Origin: Isoetes taiwanensis | Taxonomy: Eukaryota > Streptophyta > Lycopodiopsida > Isoetales > Isoetaceae | Length of the DNA stretch: 64,000 bases | Direction: 5' to 3' | Assembly: GCA_021234155.1 (NCBI GenBank) | Contig: JAJEKV010000074.1 | Coordinates: 3,176,532-3,240,531, forward strand | Shown here: one piece after another, positions 25,849-36,566 of the stretch | How positions within the stretch are numbered: the first letter of the stretch is position 1 | Layout of the letters: every line of letters begins with the position of its first letter | Position numbers and translations under genes: made by a program | The notes under the pieces: generated by a model | Told to the model about the DNA's origin: nothing | The model's database searches: none | The model's input: only the letters and a program-made list of their open reading frames with translations

Positions 25849-27209
25849 TTCAAATTGCCGTGGCCGAGATGGAATTAGGGATCTCACCGGCAAAACCGAA
25901 TTTATTTTCGCAATGGCCACTATGTAATTTACTTAACGTCTTGCCACCGCCGGATAGGGAACCGGCTCCCGGAGTGGTGGTCATTAACAGGTACCGGGAG
26001 CGCCGCCAGAAGGGTCACGAACTTTTTGATCCCGGCCTGGTCCTGGACTCTCCTCTTGTGAGGGGATCCCCGCAAGGTCCCCGCCTCGCTTTGACTTGGG
26101 AGGGTGCTACCAAGGTTCTTCGCAGAACGGGCTGCCCCGACCGCTCTCTAATGCTAACCTTTGACCTTAGACCTTCTCCAAAATTCAAAATTGGGCCGTA
26201 GGCCGAGATGAATTAGGGATCCTTACCGGCAAAACCGGAAGTTATTTTCGCAGCAATGCATTAATTCGCTAATTTCACGGTCGTCTTGCTGACATCGCGA
26301 AAAATTTACTTCACGCTACATCGAGTGAGGAGAAAGGCCCAAACTCGTCTGGCCGGCCTCCCTGTTCGTGATTTTCTACTGCCGCTTCTACTGTGTCCTG
26401 CGCAATGTAATTCAGGACTCGCCCCCAAAACGTAAACCCTTCTAGAGCCCTCGCAACCCGCCGTGGTTTACGCCGGAGGCCCTCCTTGTCGGGATTCCTC
26501 CGCCGGACTCGCGTCTTGAAGTGGAGTTGTGTTGACGCTTTAGCTGACTTAAAATCCTCGAGGTCGCTTGTTCTAAATTTCTCCTGCCCCGGGACTACTC
26601 TGGCGACTTCCCCTCTCCTGACCGCGATCCGACCAATGGACTCCTAACGCCGACATTGCCCTCGGGGACTAAGTTCCGTGGGCCGCTGACCAACTAACTC
26701 CAAGAAGCTTTCAAAGTAGCCTACTTCCATCACACTCGTATCACCCGCCTAGGGATGCACAGCGGATACCGGCTGCGGAGGGCTGAGTGTTTCCTTCTTT
26801 CGCGAAACCGACCGTAATTGCGTAATTTCATGCACGTCTTGCCATCAGCAAAGCGCCCCCACTCTACTCTGCTGCTAAATCCGAGGAGGAAAGGCCCAAA
26901 CTCTCATTCCTTTGTTCGTATTCTCTACCGCCGGCTTCTACCAAAGTCCCAGTGCAAATGTGACTGTGACTCGCCCCAAAACGTGAAACCCTTCTAGAGC
27001 CCGCAACTCACAGAGTTTACGCCGGAGGCCCTCTCGGCTGATTCTACGACTCATACTGCGGTCTGAAGTGGAGTTAGTGTTGACGCTTTACGCCGACCCT
27101 AAAATCCTCCAGAGGTCGCTATTCCAAATTCTCTCCCTGCTGGCTCCGGGACTGACGCTAATTCTCTCCTGACCGCTGATCCGACGCCAATGGACTCCGT
27201 AACGCCGAC
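25849..27209. repeat. Internally deleted monomers at the right end of the array
   Basis: The unit beginning at 25,849 jumps near 25,948 from GTCTTGCCACCGC straight to GGATAGGGAACC, missing about 0.7 kb. The next unit jumps near 26,825 from the CGACCGTAA segment to the GTCTTGCCATC segment, missing about 0.6 kb. The array then stops at 27,209, in the middle of the AACGCCGAC landmark. Shortened, rearranged units at an array edge are typical of tandem repeats homogenised by unequal exchange. Confidence 0.75.
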
Positions 27210-27220
27210 CGGGCGGCCGC

Positions 27221-28350
27221 GTTTGATTTTAGTATGAAAGCATGCAAGTGAAGCTCAATGGTACGTCCGGGTTTATTAAAGCGGATAGATAAACAAGGAT
27301 GGAGAGAAATCTATGGATACATAAACAAGAATAGATAAAATACATAATGAAACAAATCTAAGTCATAATAATATTAACTTAAAAAGGACACGCCGACATA
27401 AACCAAAAGCCGCCAAATGAAAGCATAGGGCGGGCTCTAGAATAGGTATAGCTTAACCGCTCCAAACTTCAGATCGACAACAAATTAATTCGTCAGGCTA
27501 CTACATTCATATGGACTCACTATGGAGGTACGAATTGAATATCTCAACTCGAAATTCAAGGTGAGACGCCGTTGAACCTCGGCCGTGGTCCAAACCCTTA
27601 GCAAGAATTCATGTAGCAGGCCGAACCATATATGAAGTTGTATGTGATCATGCACGAGAATATATAAATCAAAGAAGCTCTTCTGCGCCTTTGCATGGAT
27701 CAGAATGGGCATGCCTTGTGTAGATTGTATGCGTAAGAGCAACTCCGGTGATTACATATGTTTGCACGCTACTAAGGATCGGGCGGATTACAAGCTTGAT
27801 TTAGTATGAAAGTATGCAAGTGAAGCTCAATGGTAATGTCCGTTTATTAAAGTGGATGATAAACAAGGATGGAGAGAAATCTATGATAGATAAAGAAGGA
27901 TAGATAAAAATACATAAGTAATGAAACAACGGTTGCTAATAATATTAACTTAAAAGGACATCGCTCGCTTAACCTAAACATCGCTATAAACGCCGCTCAA
28001 CTAAAATTACGTGACGGCCGTGATAAAAAAGATTGCTAATAATAATAACTTAATTAAAAAGACACGCCGTTATAAACCAAAAACGCCGCCAAATGAAAGC
28101 ACAGCGGCTCTAGAATAGTATAGCTTAACTGGGTCTAACCGGTGATCGCATTAACAAATTAATTGCCGTGGGCGTCACATCTGAAGTGGACTCATTATGG
28201 AGGTAATAAATTGAATATCTCAACTCAAATTCAAGGTGAGTAGATATGTTATATTGTTATGAAGGGTTCATCTCAGGCCACCACAATATAGATAAAACAT
28301 AATAAACAAATAGATCTAAGTTGGTAACTTTAATAAAACAAGGTGTCAAG
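27221..28350. repeat. ~575-bp tandem duplication (two copies and a third fragment)
   Basis: The segment starting GATTTTAGTATGAAAGCATG (27,224) recurs at 27,799 with small differences. Shared landmarks include AAGCTCAATGGTA, GGATGGAGAGAAATCTATG, CTCTAGAATAGTATAGC (with one extra G in copy 1) and TATGGAGGTA. The second copy contains an extra internal duplication (about 27,950-28,060). A third fragment (28,285-28,345) repeats the ATAGATAAAACATAAT part. Both full copies carry the words ACGCC and GCCGCCAAATGAAAGC, related to the AACGACGC islands. No coding potential is seen. Confidence 0.8.
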
Positions 28351-28426
28351 ATCGAGGGTTGCCCGCCTGGCACCGAGGGTGTGTCCTCATTGTTTTTATT
28401 TTGTTGTTTTTATTTCGTAAATCAAG

Positions 28427-28726
28427 GCACTGTGCAGAGCAGTTGAAGAACACAATGCTACGCTTAATGAGAAGATTCATAAATTACAAGATGAGCTGAT
28501 CTCAAAATCGCTGGAAACACTTTATGTGGAGAAAGAGAGCCGAACTCGAAAGCAAATTCAGATAGACATTAAGGCATCCGCTGATGATTGTCCAAGAAAC
28601 CTATTCTACCATCGCGATCAACCTAAAAGAAAATCCAATATTAAGACTACTAACACTCCCAAGCTCTTTAACATCCTTATTATCCATGATGTTCTCTCCA
28701 CATTATATATAAGCCATGACAAGTAG
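28427..28726 (+). CDS. Possible coding exon, coiled-coil-like, family unknown
   Basis: After an acceptor-like site (AATCAAG, ending at about 28,426) a plus-strand frame stays open for about 100 codons to a stop at 28,724-28,726. The first 45 residues are highly charged and helix-prone, with AVEEHNATLNEKIHKLQDEL followed by a second similar stretch and VEKESRTRKQIQ. This is the spacing expected of a coiled coil. The second half (from about 28,575) is basic and less regular. A methionine at 28,526 is internal to the frame, so it is probably not the true start. I do not recognise the family and no partner exons were found, so it may be a gene fragment carried by a transposon or chance. Confidence 0.35.
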   Translation, partial: ALCRAVEEHNATLNEKIHKLQDELISKSLETLYVEKESRTRKQIQIDIKASADDCPRNLFYHRDQPKRKSNIKTTNTPKLFNILIIHDVLSTLYISHDK

Positions 28727-30460
28727 CCTAATTCGATACAACCCTAAGAAATGGATCTAAAACTCTTCTCACCGCTTGCTCCCCCGACATCCTCTATGAA
28801 ATCAAAACATCATAAAGAACAATGCACGACATCTTCGGCAGGAATCCTCTAGCCAAATGGTCTTGTATAAAAGTCATCAGAAAATAATGACAAGCACCAC
28901 CCACCGCATGAATACTCACGCTTAAGAATATAATCATCCCCGGGTGATCCTACATGCATTAAACCTAGAAATTTTGACGCTAGCTACTATAAAGAATGTA
29001 CCCGAAAAGCACTATAACGCTTCGACCGGGCGAAATAAGCTATGGTGGTTTTCCAATTTACACAAGATAGCCCTTATTCTAACGCTTCCAACACCGCTTT
29101 AACGTGGTTTTTCTTTATAAGCTTGAAGAACACCTTTCACCCTAGTCCTAAGCTTCGAACGACGAAGAAAGCGTAAAACTCCATCTTTATCTCAAGGTAA
29201 CGCCGACCCGCTATGGACTATCTCCTCGCATCGCGGAGGCTCGACTCTCTTCGGCCGGATTCCGCCCTCGTAGTTTCTTTCTTTGCCTTTCCTTACTTCT
29301 TGTAATCCCCAATTTGAGAAGAATGCATGCATTCTCGGCCAGAAAAGGCAGAAGTTCCTTCTATGTTCAATAAACCGATGATAAACCGCTTCTTATTCTC
29401 AATTTCGTATGGGGAGCCCCGGCTTCTAATGTACTTAAGAGACTCTATGATCGTGAGAAGGAAAGAAAATATTCAGCAGATTAAGCAAGCAAAAGGTTCA
29501 AGCGATGAGCCCGCCGCTTTGTGCAATAGACCAAGGTATGATCTCATGCCTTGAATCTTTGTGAAATTTTAGGGTCCGACTATTATTAACCTGACAATTC
29601 TGAGCACAATCCCCTGCTGTAACAAAGTAAAGGAACAAGGACTCAAAACAGCAATTTGCCGATTCACAAGCCAAACATAGTTAATCCCCCCTTTGAGACT
29701 TCATTGCACCATTTGGGTTTCTAAGCAAGCTTGAGAAGGGCTGGGCGAACAGAGCTTGGACCAAATTAATGGACAGACGAACCGTGAAGCCTGCGCAGGA
29801 GAAGCCATACCAGATCCACAAAGCAAGATTCTGAAAGAATCCTATTTCAGAGCTAGAAGGCGCAAAATTTACACCCCGACCAAAATATCGTGAACTTAAA
29901 CCCTGTGCCATCTCTTTAATGAGCTATACCGGCTCTTTGCAATTTGTGCCGCCATATTCATCAAATCCGTGGCAAAGGTTTCTGCTATCCGCTTCCACAT
30001 CAAGGCCTCTAAGAACATCAAGGCGACCGCCACTAATTTCCAACATCAGGTTTTAGCGCCACCGCATATCCTAGAGATATCTTAGATATACCTGTGATAT
30101 GCCAAAAGCCCACATATCATATGGGTTTGCCCCCTAGGCAACCCAAAAAGACACGCTTATACACATTACGCTATTCCAAATACTTCACCTCTTTTCTCGC
30201 CTCGCTATAAGATCAATATTGCAACCGGATCCACGGCAGTGTCGCTTTTTAATCATCTAAATTCGCCGAAGATAAAAATTTGAGTTTCTGATTTCATTTT
30301 CTATCACAAAATGTCCGAGGTGGAGGCAAAACCTACTTTCAACATCCTTGCCTAAGAGCAGCCTTTCCTGCTGATTATCGCATACATACTTCTCAAAATA
30401 ACTCTTCTTTGTATAATAATTATAATTATAATAATACTTATAATTATAACTTAATAAAAG
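28727..30460. other. No gene recognised (28.7-30.5 kb)
   Basis: A 76-codon minus-strand frame (29,681-29,911) and a plus-strand frame at 29,327-29,554 are the largest here. Neither has a recognisable motif. An AT-rich run of ATAATTATA words lies at 30,415-30,460. Confidence 0.3.
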
Positions 30461-30462
30461 GG

Positions 30463-30560
30463 CACGCCGCTTAACACAAAGACGCCGCGAGACGCTGCTT
30501 AACGACTATGATGCACGCCGCTAACCATCTCACGACGCCGTTTCAACGACCGCCTCAGAA
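30463..30560. repeat. GC-rich AACGACGC island 4
   Basis: ACGCCGCTTAAC, ACGCCGCG, ACGCCGCTAAC and ACGACGCCGTTTCAACGACC follow each other within 100 bp, starting directly after the AT-rich ATAATTATA run. Same word composition as the islands at 3.9, 4.96, 11.6 and 41.55 kb. Confidence 0.55.
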
Positions 30561-30608
30561 CTTTTATCGTAAAACAGAGTCAGCTTTTTCCGCCTAGTTT
30601 TTGGTTCT

Positions 30609-30633
30609 AAGCGGCTGGAGGAGCCGCTTTTTT
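30609..30633. other. Hairpin with T run
   Basis: AAGCGGCT (30,609-30,616) and AGCCGCTT (30,622-30,629) form a perfect 8-bp stem with a 5-nt loop, followed by further T. The shape is that of a bacterial rho-independent terminator, but the context is plant repeat DNA, so a terminator function is not claimed. Confidence 0.4.
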
Positions 30634-30999
30634 CGTGGCGCATTTTTACATGATCATCCTTAAGGCCCTTCTAAGCTTCCAAGCAAGCATCCAAAGGTAT
30701 TTCAATGGATCAATCAACCTTATTTTGGAATTAGGCTTGTTGTTTGATAGATTTAGGGCTTTGTTTTTCTGTTTGTTTCTTTTCAATCCATCCCATTTCT
30801 ATCCTCCTTTCTTTTCCATCCTTGTTTTTCTTCAATCTATTTCGCTTTCTTATTAGTATGAATCAATCCTTCCTCCTTTCTTTCTTCCAATCAATCTCCA
30901 AATCACTGTAGCCTCTCCCTCCAACCGCCTCCAACCTCCTTCTTCTTCACTCAATTTCTCATTCTATTCCTTAATCTTTCTTTTCCTATCTCCCTTTCT

Positions 31000-31143
31000 T
31001 CTTTCTTCTTCTTTTCTTCTTCTTTCTTCTTTCTTCTTTCTTCTTTCTTTCTTCTTCTTTTCTTTCTTTTCTTCTCTTCTCTCTTTCTTCTTTCTTCTTC
31101 TTCTTTCTTCTTCTTCTTCTTCTTCTTCTTCTTCTTCTTCTTT
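31000..31143. repeat. Polypyrimidine TTC/TTTC microsatellite
   Basis: About 140 bp of almost pure C and T on the plus strand, with TTCTTC and TTTC units ending in a regular TTC run. The apparent lysine/glutamate-rich reading frames on the minus strand (30,964-31,185) are translations of this tract and not genes. Confidence 0.9.
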
Positions 31144-31189
31144 CAGACATGTTCTTGCCAAGACTACACCACAAAGCATAAACAATTAC

Positions 31190-33980
31190 ATTAAAAAGAA
31201 CTCGCCCGCAAGATCACTTATCCTATCCACCCTCGGGTTTTAGGCCGTGCCACATCGTGCACTCTACAAAACCTTAGCCCATATAATTCTACTTTCATAT
31301 TGAAAATATATATCCAAAATAAAAATCTTGAGTAAAATAATTCATATCATCATTTCCATATTAGCATATCCAATTTGTACATAACGCTTTTTGAATTTGA
31401 AAGCATAAGGTAGTCAATCTTACAATTATAAACTTAAATCTTACAACTATGAAGTTTTGAATTTGAAAGTATGAAGTGTACAAAGTAAACTTTGAATCTT
31501 GATGTAGCATATTCCATCCTCTTCTCAAGCTGCTAACGCTTCAACTCTAACAAAGAAAATGGAGACAATTAGAGGAGAGAACCTGCACTGCAGCCCAATC
31601 AATACACAATTAGTTGAAAACGGTCAGTATACAAAGGTACATTACCCCCATTTTATCACTGATCACTCAAATTGTATCCTTTTGCCCCGAGATGACATTA
31701 ACTAAAAAGGCCTGAATAGTAACATATCTAGCATTACACTTTCATCCATCTCAATCATTCCCACTAGACGAGAACCAATTCTTAGTCCCAAATCTAGTCG
31801 GGTCATGTTGATAATTTGTGCTTTAGCATTATAATTACTCATGCCTTTTAATTATCAAGTCTTGTGATACTTGTTCTGCTTGACATCCTAACTTGCTCAA
31901 TTTGATCTCAAATATATTATTTCAAAGATTAAATCCATATAAGCACGCCTTCTAACTCATGTCAATCTCTAAATATAATATTTATAACGATGATTTAGGA
32001 ATTTCATATAGATTCTTGAACATATAGATTCTCAAATATAGTTTCTTGAACTTATAGATTCCTCGTAAATGAAACTATCAACTCTTTTCCAAAATAGTTA
32101 ATTGCTAAGCTAACAGCTACGTAAAATGCTCTCAAAGCCAATATAAGACAAGGCTCTAACCAAACCTCGATGAGATCTTCATTTATTCTTTGGATGAAAG
32201 TGTTGACTTAATGCATTTCTTTCAACTTTGCATGCAATGAGTGCCAAGGAATAACCTGCACCCCGCAAATGCACGTATCATGTAGATAAATCTGTGCCTC
32301 CCTTCCTTTGGCGCAGCCTTGAGCTCGCCATACCATATACAGTTTGCATCTTAGATTTATTTCTATAAGCCTTTTCAAGACCTCGCAAATATCGATGAAG
32401 CCAAAACCATCGCAGAAGATCCAAAATTTTATAGGAAGAACACAAGGTAATAAACGATACAAAAATATTTCCAAGCTAAATGTATATTCAGAACTAATCT
32501 AAGCATATATTTGTTCTCCATATTGTTCTGAAAATATATTTAAAGCATCTACTCAAACTCCGGGATATGACAAGTCTTGAATTACATGCCATCGTTTGAA
32601 TCCGAAATCCCTCACTTCGAATATCATATGTTGATGGATTGTATCCATACAATAATAATACTATCTATACTATATATAAAATCATGAAGCATAGCTCCCA
32701 ATAAAGCTCCCATATTCTCGTTCCTTATGAGAAGGGCATAAGCTCCATGCATCAAGATAATTGCTCACCTCCTTTGTATATGCTATTTAAGGCAGACTCC
32801 GTGCAAAGCAGAATCGAATAGCCCCAAATTCATCACTTCTCATTCTCAATCAAAGCAGATTCAGATGCTATCATTTATATACCGTGATGATTTTATGTAA
32901 GCACAAGGAGCATCCTTTTTGCATCTCATGATGCTACAACTGATTTCACTCATAGCTGGCCAGATTGCTTTTAGAGCAGATCGCCAATTCTATGCACTGG
33001 GTTTCCAAAGAAAAAATTGCTTGGCCCTTTGGCTACTGCTTACACAAAGACCTCCTCAGCCCTAACTTTCTATTTTTCATAGCATATTCATAGAAATATT
33101 TTGAGGAAACAAAGCGAAACATTTTTGAGGAAATAAAAGCACCTTTTTTCTTTTGCAAAGATCCAATCATTTTTTGAAAGCATCATTCCATTGACTAACC
33201 TGTAAGCATGTGAAAAGTTTTTTGCAAAAGGCATCAAAAAACGTAGCACCTTTTTTTCCCTTATGGTGTACTTGTAGAATTAAATACCAACAAAACATTA
33301 CAAGCCTCTTGCTTTTATCTTGCATTGTAGTCCATGATATCTTTTCATACTTGCATGGCAGCAACTATTCAAAAGCCAAATTCTAAATAAGTCTTAACAA
33401 ATGCCATATGCACATATCACCTATAGTGTGAAATGCAAAACGTCTTTCAAGCATTAAATGCCTTCTTAAGCATTTTATAATTTCATCCATCTTTAGAATT
33501 TCTCAACTAAGCAATCCTTCCTAAAACGATTTCTAGGCATATGGACTGGACCATTACATTGCATACGGACTAGACCATTGCATTACTTTTACTTTCTTTT
33601 AACCTATATCCAGATAGAACTATAGGTCAACTCCAACCATAGGCAAGGTATTCAACCTAATTGCACTCTAACTTTTGTAAAGATCATTTCTAGAGTTTGG
33701 GAAGTTTGTATGCTCATAAATCAATTTTTATAAGCGAGATTTCCACCAAATAATGGTAATGTTCTACATAAATAAATGCCATTAAATAATAGGCCCATAA
33801 GCAAGTAGTCCATCTAGTATTTTGGCAAAGAACGACTTATAGATGCCCTTAGCCAAAATTGCATCTATGCATTAGCACAATTTGCATTCGGCTACAAATT
33901 GGCTATAATGTATTATGAAGATAACTCATATGCAAATTCAAGATGTAAGCATATGTTTGTCATATCGCCATATGCCATTA
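31190..33980. other. No gene recognised (31.2-34.0 kb)
   Basis: AT-rich sequence with short random frames (for example 32,208-32,474 minus and 33,167-33,364 minus). I see no repeat structure or protein similarity. Confidence 0.35.
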
Positions 33981-33992
33981 TAAAATTAGAGA

Positions 33993-34165
33993 AGAGCTTC
34001 TTCTTCTCTTCTCTTCTTCTTCTTCTTCTTCTTCTTCTTCTTCTTCTTCTTCTTCTTCTTCTTCTTCTTCTTCTTCTTCTTCTTCTTCTTCTTCTTCTTC
34101 TTCTTCTTCTTCTCTTCTTCTTCTTCTTCTTCTTCTTCTTCTTCTTCTTCTTCTCTTCTTCCTCT
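33993..34165. repeat. Long (CTT)n microsatellite
   Basis: About 170 bp of CTT repeats, almost uninterrupted apart from a few CTCTT irregularities near 34,004, 34,112 and 34,152. The homopolymeric leucine and lysine frames across it are artefacts. The length is unusual for a plant trinucleotide tract. Miscalled telomeric repeat in nanopore data is one known way to get CTTCTT runs, but a true microsatellite is just as possible. Confidence 0.9.
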
Positions 34166-34559
34166 TCTATTTTTTTTCCATGGAAGAAGGATCGCCAAAG
34201 ATTCCAGGGCCCATTCTTCCTCTTATTTTATTACAAGAAGGACGCCGCTGAGCATCTAGGCCCCTCTCTTTTATGTTCTTCCTTTTTTTTATTTTCATTT
34301 TTACGTCAATATATAGTTCTTTAATTAACAATGTAAATAGTTTTAATGTCAATGATCTTTCAACGTGAATGGTCTTTTGTTTTTTTATTTATTTCTTTAT
34401 TTATGTAAGTTTTCTAATTATTGAATGCCTTTATTTTTGCATGTACATCTAATAACAAAATGCTGCCGCCTTTGGAAATCGATTTCAAGCAGTCAAGACA
34501 TCTCTAGGTAAGAATTTGAGTTTGAGTAGGGAGAACAAAATTTTACCGTTTTACCAAAA

Positions 34560-35015
34560 AACTTGGGAGACTTGGACAGCAGCAATGGCCCGCCCGCCGA
34601 GTGGAGAAGACTAGGTGTTCCGGGTCCAAGCTCACCGCTTACTCTCGTACCTTATTGGATTAATGTGCTTCAGCTAGGAAAAATTGTACACTTGGACAGG
34701 CGGTCATTCACTTCGAGTGGAGAAGACTAGGTTCCTCGGTCCGGCTTCCTCACCGCTTAATTCTTGTAATTTTATTGATTAATATATTTAGTTTAGAAAA
34801 AATTGCATGTATTCTGACAGGCATGGTCGGGTTCACTTGAGTGGGAGAAGACTAGTGTTCGGTCCAAGCTCACCGCTAATTTTGTAATTTTATTGATTAA
34901 TGTATTTAGTTTAGAAAAATTTGGGGAGACTTGGACAGCGGGTATGGTCGCCCTTCGAGTGGAGAAGACTAGGTGTCTCGGTCCAAGCTCACCGCTTCTA
35001 CTCTTTTGTTTATTT
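34560..35015. repeat. Four-copy ~120-bp minisatellite
   Basis: Four head-to-tail copies start near 34,562, 34,688, 34,806 and 34,922. Each has an ACTTGGACAGG-like start, then CGAGTGGAGAAGACTAGGT, then TCCAAGCTCACCGCT, and the first three end in an AT-rich TTATTGATTAATGTATTTAG segment (altered in copy 1). Copies differ mainly by small indels around CG sites. No coding potential. Confidence 0.85.
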
Positions 35016-36560
35016 TTTATTAATATATCATAAATAGAAATCTACTTCGGATTGACTGTATGTAAGGTGGTTTTGAAAAAATTGCATTATTGATTTTCTA
35101 AGTTTCTAGTTAAGAATGTTGTTTTTAAAGATGTTAGGGATGCCAAAGAAACATCAATGTGGGAGGGCAGCATAAGAAAAATTTCAGTTTAAAAAACAAA
35201 GGAAACTAACTCTTTAAGAAAGTAGGTAAAGATTCATAATGAAGGTTTGAAAAGTCACAAAGCAAGATTAATGAATCTAAATTGGTTTGTGGTGGTATGG
35301 CCCTGGACAGGAAGACACTAATGTGATATGAGATTAGACGATGGTCATAAAATGAGATATGTGCTAACGAAGTCCCGGACGAGATGCAACCGGGTCAACG
35401 CGGTCGACCATTTTGTCGCATTGTGAAAGGAAGTGCCAATTTGAGTTAGCACAAAAACGCCGTGTCAAGAAGAAATGTTGATTCTCTCCTCGACACACAT
35501 GTAGCCACCGATCGAAACCCCATGGATGAACTCAAGACATGCCTGAAGCATTCAGCAGCTTAAAAGTCCCAATGCCGAGGCTCGTGTCAAGGAATGTGGC
35601 AGTCACGGAATTCCCGTGTTAGTCGACGCTGATCACGCTAACATCATTGCGATCTCAATGCACGCCAGCTTGAGGTAATTAAAAATGCTGTAATCGGGGA
35701 AGCTCTTAGTGGAGCAGGCCTAGCAAGGCCCACTTTTCTTTGGAGAATCACATGAACACACTTCTCACAATCTTTGTTGATCCCATGCCCAGAGGCCGTG
35801 GGATGGATAATTTTATTGAGTGAAACACATCGCATCGACAAATCAAGATCAACTAACACAACACTTCCAAGATGATGAGCTATACAAAGGATGGCTTTCA
35901 AGGGCAAGATAGGCGAGACGCATGAGATGGCTCCAAAGATTACACGCTTCAAGAGCCCAAGATCCCGCCACGCGATCCATCGACTCGTGATATGAAGCTT
36001 GCTAGCTCTAGTGGGGATACCATAGGGCCAACGGTGATTCTAATTCTTCTGCGAATGGCAGACTTGCACACTTGTTTGACTATTTACCTAATAACTTGTC
36101 ACGTTTTTAGAAGATGGTCGTAAATGCAATTGCTGAGAGCGCCAAGAAGAATCGACAAAACACATAGGTTACCGAACTTAGGAGCAAAACGCGAGTTGTA
36201 TATCAAGATGTTCCGTGAGATAGCTCTTGCCCCAGCGTATGTGTCGTTGAGATCCACAAAGGCCACTTCACTCACACAAAGCTTAATTGCAAGAGAGGTC
36301 AAAATTACATTTTGACGATGAGTACCAAAATGTAGCGGCCATTGGTGATCGGATACGTAATTCATTTTACGCCAAAGAGTCATTGCCCCTCAAGGAAGTG
36401 CCTGGTGATTACTTTCTGGATGGACAAGCAAAATATCCATGGTTAGAGTGAAACCGTGGTTTGAGAAATCAAAGGATGATGATCGTATGGGGACACCTAA
36501 ATTCATGATGTTCATGCATTGGGATATATTTATGAGATACCGACTGCAAGCTTGCGCGAC
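35016..36560. other. No gene recognised (35.0-36.6 kb)
   Basis: Overlapping frames on both strands (35,644-35,952 minus, 102 codons; 36,099-36,383 minus, 94 codons; 36,124-36,315 plus) resemble no family I can name. Composition is more even and coding-like between 35,380 and 36,400 than in the flanks, so an eroded gene or transposase may be present. Confidence 0.3.
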
Positions 36561-36566
36561 GACGAT

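Larger units (their letters stand above)
12745..27209. repeat. Tandem array of a ~1.05-kb GC-rich monomer (about 14 units)
   Basis: The same block recurs head to tail through 14.4 kb. One landmark, TTCAAAATTGGGCC, recurs (with small changes) near 12,811, 14,422, 15,448, 16,451, 17,502, 18,567, 19,643, 20,650, 21,706, 22,773, 23,825, 24,811, 25,849 and 26,183. Most spacings are 0.99-1.08 kb; the first (1.61 kb) and the one before the last landmark (0.33 kb) are irregular. Other landmarks follow in fixed order in each unit: CCTTCTAGAGCC, AAGTGGAGTTGGGGTGTTGA, CCATCACACTC, GAGGGTGGTCATTAG, GAGGGATCCCCGCAAGGTC. Each unit also carries a dyad, GCAATGCATTAATTGC. The array is far richer in GC than its flanks. 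Open frames inside it (the longest, 22,272-23,015, 247 codons) are not conserved between units and cross landmarks at random, so I treat the array as satellite-like, not as a gene family. It matches no rRNA, 5S or tRNA gene I know. Confidence 0.9.

Noticed and set aside
12745-27209. Ribosomal DNA, 5S or tRNA gene array
   Set aside because: I see no 18S/25S, 5S or tRNA consensus in the monomer. The ATTCGAATCTTT segment lacks the rest of a tRNA B box context.
12745-27209. CRISPR array
   Set aside because: The units are about 1 kb with no short repeat-spacer pattern, and the context is eukaryotic.
30609-30633. Rho-independent terminator of a bacterial gene
   Set aside because: No bacterial gene is recognisable upstream; the hairpin alone is weak evidence.
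30964-31185. Lysine/glutamate-rich open frames on the minus strand
   Set aside because: They translate the TTC/TTTC polypyrimidine tract.
33899-34324. Poly-leucine and poly-lysine open frames
   Set aside because: They are translations of the (CTT)n tract.
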